From: Longimicrobium terrae
GTDB lineage: Bacteria > Gemmatimonadota > Gemmatimonadetes > Longimicrobiales > Longimicrobiaceae
Assembly: GCF_014202995.1 (NCBI RefSeq)
Contig: NZ_JACHIA010000020.1
Location: forward strand, 1-64,000
DNA length: 64,000 nucleotides
Reading direction: 5' to 3'
Below are positions 1 to 10,681 of the stretch, in pieces (position 1 is the first letter of the stretch; the number at the start of each line of letters is the position of its first letter). A program made the position numbers and the translations under genes. The notes beneath the pieces are model-generated. The model saw only the letters and a program-made list of their open reading frames with translations. It did no database searches and was not told the DNA's origin.

Positions 1-91
1 CGCGGCTCAGCACCTTGCCATTCGCTCGGGTCGCTATGACCAACTCCCCAGAGGACTTTCACCTCCAAGCTCCAGCCCATGCCGGGCACAC
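1..91 (-). mobile_element. 5' end of a class C (bacterial IIC) group II intron, cut by the window edge
   Basis: Read on the minus strand from position 91 downward, the sequence begins GTGTGCCCGGCATGGG, the 5' end typical of class C bacterial group II introns such as the Oceanobacillus iheyensis intron; the GTGYG start is the general group II 5' signature. It continues into a domain I-like segment (GGAGGTGAAAGTCCTC at about 65-50). It sits 8 nt downstream of a strong GC-rich hairpin on the same strand, the preferred insertion context of class C introns, which target intrinsic terminators. The reverse transcriptase/maturase and the 3' end would lie before position 1 and are not visible, so completeness and activity are unknown. 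Confidence 0.8.
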
Positions 92-99
92 AACGCAGA

Positions 100-132
100 A
101 CGGCCCCCTTCCGGAAACCGGAAGGGGGCCGT
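100..132 (-). terminator. Hairpin ending the gapA-pgk-tpiA-secG operon; landing site of the group II intron
   Basis: Perfect 15-bp inverted repeat (ACGGCCCCCTTCCGG and its complement) around a 3-nt loop, 20 nt past the secG stop. On the minus strand it is followed by TCTGCGTT and then the intron. The original T-tract may have been displaced by the intron; only three of the next five bases are T or C. Confidence 0.8.
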
Positions 133-152
133 TCACGCGACGAAAAGAACGA

Positions 153-662
153 TCAGGGCGTCGTCGCCGGAGCCGGAGCGGGCGCGGTGCCCGTCGCGGG
201 AGCGGGCGTCGTACCGGTCGCCGACGCCGGTCCGGCCGGAGCCGTCACCGGAGCGGTTCCCGCCGCGGGAGCCGGAGCCGTACCCGTTACCGGAGCGGAC
301 GCCGCGCCGGGCGCGTTTCCGGTGGCCGGTGCGCCGAGCGGAGACTGCGCGCCCGGAAGCGCGGGAGCCGGAGCGGGCGTGGTGGTGCCGCCCTTCTGCA
401 GTTCGCGCTGCAGGATGGACGACGCGCCCTGCGGCCGCGACGACAGCATGCTGAGTGTGAGCGCCAGGGCCAGAAAGAGGCCGCCGCACCACCAGCTCAT
501 CTTGGTGAGGAGCGTGGTGGCATGCCGTCCGCCCATCAGCGAATCGGTGCCCGCGCCACCGCCCATCGCGGCCAGCCCGCCGCCCTTCCCCGACTGCAGG
601 AGCACCACGGGGATGAGGATCAGCGCGTCGAGGATCAGCAGGATCAGCAGAAACGTGAACAC
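153..662 (-). CDS. secG: Preprotein translocase subunit SecG
   Basis: SecG is the small inner-membrane subunit that assists the SecYE channel in protein export. The 169-residue product has a hydrophobic helix at about 2-22, the conserved LLQSGKGGGL segment at about 21-30, a Gly-rich linker and a second helix at about 55-73, the family's two-helix layout. Residues after about 78 form a low-complexity Ala/Pro/Gly/Thr tail, making the protein about twice the usual length. I chose GTG at 662 because it starts directly at the first helix and leaves 70 nt after tpiA; a longer in-frame start at 761 would overlap tpiA. It is the last gene of the glycolytic operon; secG next to tpiA is a common arrangement. 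Confidence 0.85.
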   Translation of the reverse strand: MFTFLLILLILDALILIPVVLLQSGKGGGLAAMGGGAGTDSLMGGRHATTLLTKMSWWCGGLFLALALTLSMLSSRPQGASSILQRELQKGGTTTPAPAPALPGAQSPLGAPATGNAPGAASAPVTGTAPAPAAGTAPVTAPAGPASATGTTPAPATGTAPAPAPATTP

Positions 663-732
663 GGAAGGCCCGGAAGACTGGCGAAGAAATTCTGCGAGGA
701 AACGACGAAAGTTAGACGGAACTCGCCCGGTG

Positions 733-1496
733 TCAACCCGCCGCCCGTACGATGGCGGCAAACCCGGCCGGGTCGAGGCTCGCGCCCCCCACCAGCACGC
801 CGTCCACGCCGGGCTGCGACATCAGTTCCGCCGCGTTTTCGGGCTTGACGCTGCCGCCGTACAGAACCGGCACCTGCCCGGCCGCGCCGGCGCCGTACAC
901 CTCTTCCAGCGTGCGCCGGACGGCCGCGTGCATGGCGGCCGCGTCCGCGGGCGTCGCTGTTACGCCGGTGCCGATGGCCCACACCGGCTCGTACGCGATC
1001 ACCAGCCGCGCCAGGTGCTCCACCGGCACCGCGGCCAGAACGGGCCCGAGCTGCTCGACGACGACGGCCTCGGCCCGGTCCGCGCGGCGCTCGTCGATGG
1101 TTTCGCCGACGCAGAGGACGGGATCCAGCCCGCCCTCCAGCACGGCGACGGTCTTTCTCACCGTTTCGTCGATCGTCTCGCCGAAGACGTGGCGGCGCTC
1201 GCTGTGGCCCACCAGCACGAGTTCCGCGCCGGCGTCCGCCGCCATGGAAACGGAAAGCTCGCCCGTAAAGGCGCCGCCCGCCTCCCAGTGCACATTCTGC
1301 ACGCCCAGGCGCACGTCCGGCCGCCCCTGCACCGCCTCGCGCGCCGCGGCAAACGACACCGCGGGGGGAAAGAAGACGACGCTCCGGCCGTCCGCCGGCT
1401 CCACGAGGGGCAGGAAATCGGCGAAGAAGCGGGCCGCCTGCGACGGCCCGTGGTTCATCTTCCAGTTGCCGGCCAGGATGCGCGTGCGGGTCACCG

Positions 1497-1500
<4 letters not shown>
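733..1500 (-). CDS. tpiA: Triosephosphate isomerase
   Basis: Interconverts dihydroxyacetone phosphate and glyceraldehyde 3-phosphate in glycolysis and gluconeogenesis. The 255-residue protein is full length for the family. Visible landmarks are NWKMN with the substrate-binding Lys near the N-terminus, GHSERR with the catalytic His, AYEPVWAIGTG with the catalytic Glu and start of the flexible loop, and the phosphate-binding YGGSVKP segment. It starts with GTG at 1500, which overlaps the pgk stop codon as GTGA, so it is probably translated by coupling to pgk. Confidence 0.97.
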
Positions 1501-3772
<2,272 letters not shown>

Positions 3773-4540
3773 TCAGCGCTCCAGTTCCGGAATGACGCGC
3801 GCAAAGGTCGCGACACTCACCACGCGCGCCCCGGCCTCCAGCAGCGCCTGGGAGCAGGCCAGCGCGGTGGCGCCCGTGGTCCATACGTCGTCCACCAGGA
3901 TCACGTGCTCGCCGCGCAGCTCCCCGGCACCCGCGGCGGGGGCGGTAAAAGCGCGCGCTACGTTAGCCTTGCGTTCGCCCGGATGCAAGGCCGTTTGGGT
4001 GGCGGAGGCGCGCGTGCGCACGAGCAGACCGGGCGCGGAGGCGCGCCCCGTTCGCCGCGCGAAACCATCCGCGAGCAGGACGGCCTGGTTGTAGCCGCGC
4101 TCCCGCAGCCGGGAGCGGCTGGTGGGAACGGCGACCACGAGCCGCGCCTCGTCGTCCACGTCGCGCGGCCAGGTCATGGCGGCCATGCGCGCCGACATGG
4201 GCTCCGCGGCGGCGCGCCATCCCCCGTACTTCAGGGCGTGCACCAGCGCACGCGGCTCCGTCCCCATGACGAACGCGGACCGGATGGAGCGCACGGCGGC
4301 GGGCCATTCGCCGCACGTGCGGCACTTGGGACGCGGGTCTTCCCGCGCGGGAACGGGCCCCCAGCACCGGTCGCAGCGCGGCGCGGGAAGCGGGCGGCAG
4401 CGCGTCCAGCACACGCGGCAGACGATGCGTTCGGGCTCCGTCGTGGAAACCGGCTCCCGGCAGGCCACGCAGATGGGGGCGAACACCAGGTCCAGCGCGC
4501 CGGTCCACGCACCGGAAATCAGATCGCGGATGACGTTCAC
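3773..4540 (-). CDS. ComF-family phosphoribosyltransferase-like protein
   Basis: ComF/GntX proteins combine an N-terminal zinc-ribbon-like double-zinc region with a C-terminal phosphoribosyltransferase fold and are linked to DNA uptake or recombination. Here four CxxC-like pairs (CVAC, CRVC, CDRC, CRTC) fall in the first third, and VILVDDVWTTGAT near the C-terminus is a PRPP-binding loop. I chose GTG at 4540 (255 residues), with GGAAAG 7 nt upstream as a possible ribosome site; longer in-frame starts add sequence that lies within the preceding terminator. It precedes gapA by 54 nt. The window also carries dprA far away; no other competence genes are seen. Confidence 0.85.
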   Translation of the reverse strand: MNVIRDLISGAWTGALDLVFAPICVACREPVSTTEPERIVCRVCWTRCRPLPAPRCDRCWGPVPAREDPRPKCRTCGEWPAAVRSIRSAFVMGTEPRALVHALKYGGWRAAAEPMSARMAAMTWPRDVDDEARLVVAVPTSRSRLRERGYNQAVLLADGFARRTGRASAPGLLVRTRASATQTALHPGERKANVARAFTAPAAGAGELRGEHVILVDDVWTTGATALACSQALLEAGARVVSVATFARVIPELER

Positions 4541-4686
4541 GGAACAGCTTTCCGGGTCCGGGGTGGACAGCCTGAACGCCGGAAAGAAAGCCGATCCGCC
4601 GGATGTCCGGAAGCGCCGCCCGCAAACTGGTCCGCGATGTGGCGCAGACGGCGCGCACGCCGCGACGCACATCCTCCAGAAAGCGA

Positions 4687-4719
4687 GACGGGCCGCCGCG
4701 AATCTCGCGGCGGCCCGTC
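4687..4719. terminator. Perfect GC-rich inverted repeat, probable terminator
   Basis: Fifteen-bp arms (GACGGGCCGCCGCGA and its complement) around a 3-nt loop, 58 nt after the stop of the minus-strand lipoprotein gene. On the minus strand it is followed by a CTTTCT stretch, a weak T-tract. Confidence 0.7.
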
Positions 4720-4776
4720 GTCATGCACTCCTGCTTCGATTCGGCGAATCATCCGGAACCCGCCATCCGCCGCAAA

Positions 4777-5496
4777 TCAATCGTCGGTGATCAGGCGCTG
4801 CTGCAGGAGAAGCGCGGTCGCGGCGGCGGCGAGCAGCGCGCGGTCATCAGCCGGAAGCGCCGGGCTCATGCGGACGCTGCCGGGATGGGTGCGATCCACC
4901 ACCGCCACGGGCACGCCGTCGCGACTCAGAAGGTAGCCCAGCGGCCATCCCGTCTCGTCGTCGCCGGGATACGCCTCGCCCGTGATCTCGTAGCGCACAT
5001 CGGCGCGATGGATGGTGCCGCCGGGCATGCTTCCGTTGCGCCCGGACAGCTGCAGCTTCCACTGGCCCGCCGAGTCCGCGCCGGGGCGCAGGTCGCAATC
5101 CAGCGACATCCCCGACCCCAGTTCCACGTCCACGCTGCCGAGGGTCACGCCGCGCTCGCGATCACGGCCGTCGCATCGCGCAGTCCATCGTACGGCATGC
5201 AGCGTATCGCGGATGACGAACGAAAATTCCTGCTGGAACTCACGCTTGCCGCCCACGATGTCCAGAACGCCGCCGCGCTGCCGGGTGTCGCGGAGGTTCA
5301 CGGTATCGGCGGAAAACGGACCCCACTGTACGCGGAGCGGATGGAGCAGCCCCCGGCGCGTGTGCACCCGCCAAGCGGGCGCGTCCGCCAGCTCCGCGGG
5401 AACAGGCATGAGATCCGGCTGAATGGCCGCGCATGCCGGGAGCGCGGTGAGCGCGAGAACCATCGCGGAGCGGATCAGAGGGATGGCGCGAGGCAT
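4777..5496 (-). CDS. Predicted lipoprotein of unknown function
   Basis: Residues 1-22 form a signal peptide with a positively charged start, a hydrophobic core and a lipobox-like LPAC with Cys at 22, so the protein is probably lipidated and exported. The remaining 217 residues look like a soluble, beta-rich domain followed by a short hydrophobic Ala/Leu stretch near the C-terminus (about 218-233). I recognise no family. It stands alone between a GNAT gene and the ComF-type gene, with a strong hairpin after its stop, so it is probably a single transcription unit. Confidence 0.7.
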   Translation of the reverse strand: MPRAIPLIRSAMVLALTALPACAAIQPDLMPVPAELADAPAWRVHTRRGLLHPLRVQWGPFSADTVNLRDTRQRGGVLDIVGGKREFQQEFSFVIRDTLHAVRWTARCDGRDRERGVTLGSVDVELGSGMSLDCDLRPGADSAGQWKLQLSGRNGSMPGGTIHRADVRYEITGEAYPGDDETGWPLGYLLSRDGVPVAVVDRTHPGSVRMSPALPADDRALLAAAATALLLQQRLITDD

Positions 5497-5614
5497 GTGG
5501 GCCTGGTCGGGACGTGGCGTAATCCGATGATCACGATGTCATCAGAGCTTCGACACGAACGATGAGCGGAATCCACGCTTCGCGACACCGGACGAATGAC
5601 CTACGCGGAGCCGG

Positions 5615-6472
5615 TCAGCCCTGGGGTGCGGACGTCTGCCCCTGCCACTTGATCCGCGTGTAGGCGATGCGGAATCCCTCGCGCTCAGCGTTGCGCTGCG
5701 ACGCGCTCCCCGGGTGCGCGCCCATCATGGCCAGCGGGCATCCGGATTCCGCCGCGAAGCGGAGGCGAGCCTGCAGCAGCGCGTGCTGGGCGCCTCGCCT
5801 GCGCATGGCGGGAACCGTGCTGGCGCCAGCCAGCAGCGCGACCCCGTCCGCCAGGATCAGCGCACCCGCGGCGGCGGGCTGTCCATCCACCTCCGCCAGA
5901 AAGCACTCTGTTCCCGCCGCGGGCGCGCTCACCCGCCCGAAGCTCTGGATGAACTCGGCGATCCCCTCACCCTCGCTGCTCCACCCCTGTGCCGAGACCC
6001 GCGCCCACTCATCCGCTTCTTCCACGGCGATGCGGCGGACGTGCACTCCGGCCGGGATGTCCGCGGAGCGATCCGGGAGCCGTGACGGGCGGAAAAGGAT
6101 GCTGGTGAACTCGATCGGCCGGTACCCGCGGCCGTTCAACTGCTCCAGCAGGCCGGGATCGGCGAGCGGGCTGACCTCGTGGAACACCTCCGCGCCGCGC
6201 TCAGCGAAGAACGCCTCCAGCCGGCGGAAATCGTCTTCGCTCACCGGGCCTGACATCCCCAGCCCGAAGGTCTGCGTCAGCGGCGAGCCTACGCCGTCGA
6301 ACATCGCCCAAGTGCCGGCGACGTCGATCCACGCGGCACCGCTCTCCGGCTGCAGGCGGGCGCGGGCATCGACAAACCCCGCGTTCGCCCGCGCCTCCGC
6401 CCGTTCCAGCCGCGCGGAAAGGTCAGCATCCACCAACGGAAAGGCGGCGGATGCCGGTGTCGTGATCTGCAC
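5615..6472 (-). CDS. GNAT-family N-acetyltransferase
   Basis: The C-terminal half carries the GNAT signature: a beta-strand region with GALILADGVALLAGASTVP, then MRRRGAQHALLQARL, a variant of the acetyl-CoA pyrophosphate-binding R/QxxGxG/A loop and its helix, and a final NAEREGFRIAYTR segment. The N-terminal 130 residues are less conserved and may be a second, degenerate GNAT-like half; the substrate cannot be told. The start is uncertain. I chose GTG at 6472, 26 nt after the preceding gene's stop; further upstream the frame overlaps that gene. Confidence 0.75.
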   Translation of the reverse strand: MQITTPASAAFPLVDADLSARLERAEARANAGFVDARARLQPESGAAWIDVAGTWAMFDGVGSPLTQTFGLGMSGPVSEDDFRRLEAFFAERGAEVFHEVSPLADPGLLEQLNGRGYRPIEFTSILFRPSRLPDRSADIPAGVHVRRIAVEEADEWARVSAQGWSSEGEGIAEFIQSFGRVSAPAAGTECFLAEVDGQPAAAGALILADGVALLAGASTVPAMRRRGAQHALLQARLRFAAESGCPLAMMGAHPGSASQRNAEREGFRIAYTRIKWQGQTSAPQG

Positions 6473-6498
6473 AGTGCTGACGGAATGCGTGATGGTGA

Positions 6499-6897
6499 TT
6501 ACCGCTGGGCTGTCGTCCCGGCGGAAGTGGCGTCTTCGATGATCAGGGCCGAAATGCGGGCCATCGGCGGGCACGAGCGCGTCTGCGGGCCCGTCACGTA
6601 TGCCGCCACGGTCGCGCCCGTCTGCACGTCCACCGCGCGTGCGGCCGTCACACCGCCGCCGGAGGAGCGGCGCAGGTACTGTGTGGCGGAATTGGCGGTG
6701 CCGTTCAATCCGCACCCGCCGCCGTTGTCGCGCACCATGATGTTCAGCCCACGATCGGTCATGCGGACGGATTCCACGGTACCGCGCACGTACGGCTCAC
6801 CCGCGGGGACCGCGACAGGAGCGGACGGCGTGCACGCGGTGCCGGCCAGAACCAACGCGACGGCGGCGGGAAAGCGGGCAAGAAGCGAGTTCGTCAT
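6499..6897 (-). CDS. Small exported protein of unknown function
   Basis: From ATG at 6897 the 132-residue product begins with a signal peptide (TNSLLARF, then a hydrophobic Ala/Val/Leu core, then ending near GTACTP), so it is exported and may be a lipoprotein with Cys at about 22, although the lipobox is poor. The rest is a small compact domain with two further Cys residues (GGGCGLNG and RSCPP). No family is recognised. It lies just upstream of the GNAT gene (26-nt gap) and may share its transcript. Confidence 0.65.
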   Translation of the reverse strand: MTNSLLARFPAAVALVLAGTACTPSAPVAVPAGEPYVRGTVESVRMTDRGLNIMVRDNGGGCGLNGTANSATQYLRRSSGGGVTAARAVDVQTGATVAAYVTGPQTRSCPPMARISALIIEDATSAGTTAQR

Positions 6898-6932
6898 CGG
6901 CTTCAAATGGATCGGGTGAACTGCCTGTCGTG

Positions 6933-6956
6933 CCCGCGCCCGAAAATGGGCGCGGG
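6933..6956. terminator. Stem-loop downstream of aroE
   Basis: Nine-bp arms (CCCGCGCCC and complement) around GAAAAT. It lies 108 nt past the aroE stop and 36 nt before the next start. There is no T-run, so it could instead be a leader structure of the downstream gene. Confidence 0.4.
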
Positions 6957-7064
6957 TCAGCGTTGCGGCATCGGTCATTAGACCCGGATCGCCGCAAAAT
7001 GTTTTCGGCCATCCACATCGGACCCATGCGGAGATGCGGGGCGTGGAGATGCCGAGGGGGAGAC

Positions 7065-7904
7065 TTACGAGGCGGGAAGAGAGAGGGCGGCGCGCATTTC
7101 ATCCAGCGGCGCATCCATCTGAAACCAGCGGCGAAAGGCGGCCGCGCCCTGGCGGACCAGCATCTCGCTTCCGTCCGCGGCCGGGACGCCGTGCGCCCGC
7201 ATCTCGCGCGTCCACGCGGTTTCCCCCGGCGCGTAGACCATGTCCAGCGCCGCACCGATCCACCCCTCCGCCTCCGCGGGGTCCAGCGCCGGCGCGTCTC
7301 CGGCCTTGAGCCCCAGCGACGTGCTGTTGATGGCCAGATCGAAGCGGTCGCCACGCAGTTCCTGTGCGGAGGCGGCCACGTCGATCCGCAGCCCGGGGGC
7401 GCGGAACCGGTCCGCCAGCGCACGCGCGCGATCCAGCGTGCGGTTGGCGATGGCGATGCGCGACACGCCCGCGTCTGCCAGCGCGCACACCGCCGCGCTC
7501 GCCGCGCCGCCGGCCCCCAGCAGGAGCACGGACGCGCCCGCCGGCTCGCCGCCCAGGAGCGACTGCACCGCGCCGCGCGCGCCGTCCACGTCGGTGTTGT
7601 CGCCGTGCACGCGCCCGTCCACCGCCCAGTAGCAGTTGCAGGCGCCGGTGCGGGTGACGGCGGGAGAGGGGAGGTCCACCGCGGACGCGGCCACCGCCTT
7701 GTGGGGAACGGTGACGTTGCCGCCGCCGCCCGCCAGCGCGATTCCGCGCATGAGCCCGGCGACCTGCGCCGGGGCGCAGCGGAGCGCCACGTACACGGCA
7801 TCCAGCCCCAGGTGGCGGAACGCGGCGTTCTGAAAGACGGGAGAAAGCGAGTGGGCGACGGGGTCGCCCAGGATCGCGAAGAGGCGGGTGGCGGCGGTGG
7901 TCAC
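7065..7904 (-). CDS. aroE: Shikimate dehydrogenase (NADP)
   Basis: Reduces 3-dehydroshikimate to shikimate in aromatic amino acid synthesis. The N-terminal substrate domain has GDPVAHSLSP and NVTVPHK (catalytic Lys), and the NADP domain has GAGGAASA and the adenosine-phosphate-binding NRT segment. At 279 residues it is normal length. It starts with GTG at 7904, overlapping the stop of the phosphatase gene as GTGA. Last gene of radA-ispD-phosphatase-aroE. Confidence 0.95.
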   Translation of the reverse strand: MTTAATRLFAILGDPVAHSLSPVFQNAAFRHLGLDAVYVALRCAPAQVAGLMRGIALAGGGGNVTVPHKAVAASAVDLPSPAVTRTGACNCYWAVDGRVHGDNTDVDGARGAVQSLLGGEPAGASVLLLGAGGAASAAVCALADAGVSRIAIANRTLDRARALADRFRAPGLRIDVAASAQELRGDRFDLAINSTSLGLKAGDAPALDPAEAEGWIGAALDMVYAPGETAWTREMRAHGVPAADGSEMLVRQGAAAFRRWFQMDAPLDEMRAALSLPAS

Positions 7905-8446
7905 GGATGCAGAATGGGCGCGAGCCGGTCCAGCACCTGGTCGATCAGCGCGCTCAATTCGTCAAACGTCTGCTGGTACAGCTCTTCCGGGCCGCCGTAC
8001 GGATCCGGAACGGCGTGCCCCAGCCCCTCGCCGCCCGCAGCGAAGTCGCCCAGCGTGGCGGCCTTTTCCCCCGCGCCTACGCGGTCCACCACCACCAGGT
8101 GCGACGGGCTCATCGCCAGGATCAGGTCCGCCCACTCGGCCAGCCCGGGGGTCAGCGGCTGGCTGCGGTGGCCGGAAAGGTCAATCCCGGCGCGGGCGGC
8201 CACGGTCACCCCCTCGGGAGAGGCGGCCCCGCCCGGCGCGGCGGACACGCCCGCGGACTGCACGCGCACATGCCGCCATCCGCGCGCGGCCACGGCCTGG
8301 CGGGCGATGCCCTCCGCCAGCGGCGAGCGGCAGGTGTTGCCGGTGCAGAGAAACAGGAGATTGAACGTGGTGGTCCGCGGCGTGGACCTCGTGGCCTGTT
8401 CGGACATCTCCGGTCCCGGGTTGCGGGCGGGGGTCAGGTCTGACAT
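7901..8446 (-). CDS. Low-molecular-weight phosphatase, protein-arginine-phosphatase type
   Basis: The P-loop CTGNTCRSP near residue 28-36 contains the nucleophilic Cys and Arg of the low-molecular-weight phosphatase fold, and PDPYGG near the C-terminus supplies the general acid Asp. The Thr directly after the Gly-Asn pair is the residue that, in the Bacillus YwlE family, distinguishes protein-arginine phosphatases from tyrosine phosphatases, which have Ile there. Whether a McsB arginine kinase exists elsewhere cannot be seen. Start is uncertain: ATG at 8446 (181 residues, chosen) or ATG at 8407 (168). Its stop overlaps the aroE start. Confidence 0.85.
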   Translation of the reverse strand: MSDLTPARNPGPEMSEQATRSTPRTTTFNLLFLCTGNTCRSPLAEGIARQAVAARGWRHVRVQSAGVSAAPGGAASPEGVTVAARAGIDLSGHRSQPLTPGLAEWADLILAMSPSHLVVVDRVGAGEKAATLGDFAAGGEGLGHAVPDPYGGPEELYQQTFDELSALIDQVLDRLAPILHP

Positions 8447-8546
8447 GGGCTCCGGTGTGGCTGTCGCCCGGTTCGTGGTGCACCGGCAAGGCGAGCGGCG
8501 CAATCTACAGACTGCGCCGCCGATCGTCCAACCAGTACGCAAGCCG

Positions 8547-9242
8547 TCAGCCGCGGTCCAGTTCCGCCGCGATCGCCTCCGCCACCGCCACGTCCTCCGG
8601 GCGCGTCACCTTCAGATTTCGCGGCGAGCCCATGACCACCCGCACCGGCCCGGCGTAGCGCTCGAACAGCGCCGCGTCGTCCGTGGCGGCGAATCCGTCC
8701 GCCGCGGCACGATCATAGGCGTGGAGGATGGCGGCGCACGGAAAGCCCTGCGGCGTCTGCGCCTGCCAGAGCCGCGCGCGGTCCGGCGTGCCGGTGATGG
8801 CGCCGGATTCATCCACCTGCTTGATGGTATCCGTCACCGGCACCGCCGCGATCGCGCCGCCCTCCGCCTCCAGCACGCGGTCGATGGTGTCGCGGTCGAT
8901 GAACGGGCGCGCACCGTCGTGGATCAGCACCCGGTCACAATCCGCCACGAGCGCGAGTCCCGCGCGGACGGAATCGCCCCGCTCCGCCCCGCCCGCGGCG
9001 AGGACGATTCCCATCCCCTGCAGCCACGCCGGAGGCGGTTCCACGTCTTCCGCGGGGAGCACGACGACGACGCGTTCGATGCGCGGATGGCGGAGAAAAG
9101 GAAGGATGGCGCGCAGCAGCACCGGCTGCCCGCCGATGGACAGGTATTGCTTGCGCACCGGCCCGCCGAAGCGACGGCCGCTGCCGCCGGCGACGATGAC
9201 GGCGGCAACGCGGGGGATGTCAGGCGAAGATGTGGTCGACAA
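8547..9242 (-). CDS. ispD: 2-C-methyl-D-erythritol 4-phosphate cytidylyltransferase
   Basis: Third step of the MEP isoprenoid pathway: joins MEP to CTP. The N-terminal VAAVIVAGGSGRRFG nucleotide-binding loop, the VLIHDGARPF segment and the later KVTRPEDVAVAE ending are the family's marks; 231 residues is normal. The only early start is TTG at 9242, which lies inside the last 23 nt of radA, so translation may depend on radA. IspF is not adjacent, unlike in many genomes. Confidence 0.93.
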   Translation of the reverse strand: MSTTSSPDIPRVAAVIVAGGSGRRFGGPVRKQYLSIGGQPVLLRAILPFLRHPRIERVVVVLPAEDVEPPPAWLQGMGIVLAAGGAERGDSVRAGLALVADCDRVLIHDGARPFIDRDTIDRVLEAEGGAIAAVPVTDTIKQVDESGAITGTPDRARLWQAQTPQGFPCAAILHAYDRAAADGFAATDDAALFERYAGPVRVVMGSPRNLKVTRPEDVAVAEAIAAELDRG

Positions 9243-10602
9243 GGGCGCGGATGTCTTCGGCGGGGACGGCGCGGATGCCGGCGGGAACGCTCTGCGGCAC
9301 GGCGCGGGGAGACAGGTAGGCGGTGCGGAAGCCCATTCGCGCGGCTTCGGCCAGGCGGCGCTCCATCTGACTCACCGCGCGCACCTCGCCGCCCAGTCCC
9401 AGTTCGCCGATGATGACGACGTCGGCCGGCACGGCGCGGTCGAACACGCTGGAGGCGAGCGCCACGGCGACAGCGGCGTCCCCCGCGGTTTCCGCCAGCC
9501 GCAGCCCGCCCACGACGTTCAGGAACACGTCCAGCTGGCCGAAGGGAAGGCCGGCTCGCTTTTCCAGCACGGCGAGAAGGAGGGCGAGCCGCTTGGGATC
9601 CATCCCCGAACTGACGCGCTGCGGGGCACCATACGCGGCCTTTGCCGCCAGCGCCTGCACTTCTACCAGGAGCGGGCGCGTACCCTCCATCGTCGCCACC
9701 ACGGCGGAGCCGGGGACCGCGTCGGAGCGCTCGCCCAGGAACAGTTCGCTGGGATTGGCGACCGGGGCCAGCCCGCCCGCCGTCATCCGGAAGACACCGA
9801 TCTCGTCCACGCCGCCGAAGCGGTTCTTGGTGGCGCGCAGAACGCGGTGGTCCAGCCCGCCCGCGGCCTCGAAGTAGAGCACCGTATCCACGATGTGCTC
9901 CAGCGTCTTGGGACCCGCGATGCCGCCGCCCTTGGTGACGTGGCCCACCAGGAACACGGCCGTTCCCGTCTGCTTGGCAAAGCGCTGGAGACGCGCGGCG
10001 CACTCGCGCACCTGGCCCACGTTGCCCGGCGCGCCTTCCAGTTCCGGCGTGTAGACGGTCTGGATGGAGTCCACCAGCAGCACTCGCGGGTTCACTTCCG
10101 CCGCGCGCAGGAGGAGAGTATCCAGTTCCGTTTCCGCCAGCAGCGTCACGGCGCCGGCGGGCTCGTCCATGCGGTCGGCGCGCAGCTTTACCTGATGCGC
10201 GGATTCTTCGCCGGAGACGTACAGCGTGCTGCGGCCGGAGCCTTCCAGCCGCGCGGCCACCTGCAGCAGAATCGTCGATTTGCCGATTCCGGGCTCGCCG
10301 CCCACCAGCACCACCGAGCCGGGGACGATGCCGCCGCCCAGGACGAAGTCGAACTCGGCCAGCCCCGTGGGCCAGCGCTGTCCCTCCGCGCCCTGCACGT
10401 CGCGCAGCCGCACGGGCGCGGGCGAGTTTGAGGCGGCCAGACGCAGGGACGATATCGACGACGCGGACGCCTTGGCCCGGCGCGGCGCGGCGGGCTCTTC
10501 CACCAGCGAATTCCACTCGCGGCAGGCGGGGCACTGGCCCTGCCACTTGGGCGTCTCGTTGCCGCATTCGCGGCAGAAGAACGCAGTCTTTGTCTTGGCC
10601 AT
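9220..10602 (-). CDS. radA: DNA repair protein RadA/Sms
   Basis: Helicase-like branch-migration factor in homologous recombination. From ATG at 10602 the 460-residue protein opens with a four-Cys zinc finger (CRECG ... CPACREW), followed by the RecA-like core with Walker A GEPGIGKST, Walker B-like LLVDSIQT and the RadA-specific KNRFG motif, then a C-terminal Lon-protease-like domain. Longer in-frame starts lack homology. First gene of the radA-ispD-phosphatase-aroE unit. Confidence 0.95.
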   Translation of the reverse strand: MAKTKTAFFCRECGNETPKWQGQCPACREWNSLVEEPAAPRRAKASASSISSLRLAASNSPAPVRLRDVQGAEGQRWPTGLAEFDFVLGGGIVPGSVVLVGGEPGIGKSTILLQVAARLEGSGRSTLYVSGEESAHQVKLRADRMDEPAGAVTLLAETELDTLLLRAAEVNPRVLLVDSIQTVYTPELEGAPGNVGQVRECAARLQRFAKQTGTAVFLVGHVTKGGGIAGPKTLEHIVDTVLYFEAAGGLDHRVLRATKNRFGGVDEIGVFRMTAGGLAPVANPSELFLGERSDAVPGSAVVATMEGTRPLLVEVQALAAKAAYGAPQRVSSGMDPKRLALLLAVLEKRAGLPFGQLDVFLNVVGGLRLAETAGDAAVAVALASSVFDRAVPADVVIIGELGLGGEVRAVSQMERRLAEAARMGFRTAYLSPRAVPQSVPAGIRAVPAEDIRALVDHIFA

Positions 10603-10681
10603 TCGCCCTGTCTGCTCCGGAAACGGGTCCGGAGATCCGTACACCACGGACACCGAATCGTGCGCTGCTCGCCCGTCGCGA

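Noticed and set aside
6499-6715. A longer start for the GNAT gene, into the neighbouring gene
   Set aside because: Would overlap the preceding small gene by more than 200 nt; GTG at 6472 leaves a normal 26-nt gap.
6930-9413. A very long plus-strand frame over aroE, the phosphatase and ispD
   Set aside because: Contains no domain and lies entirely opposite well-supported genes.
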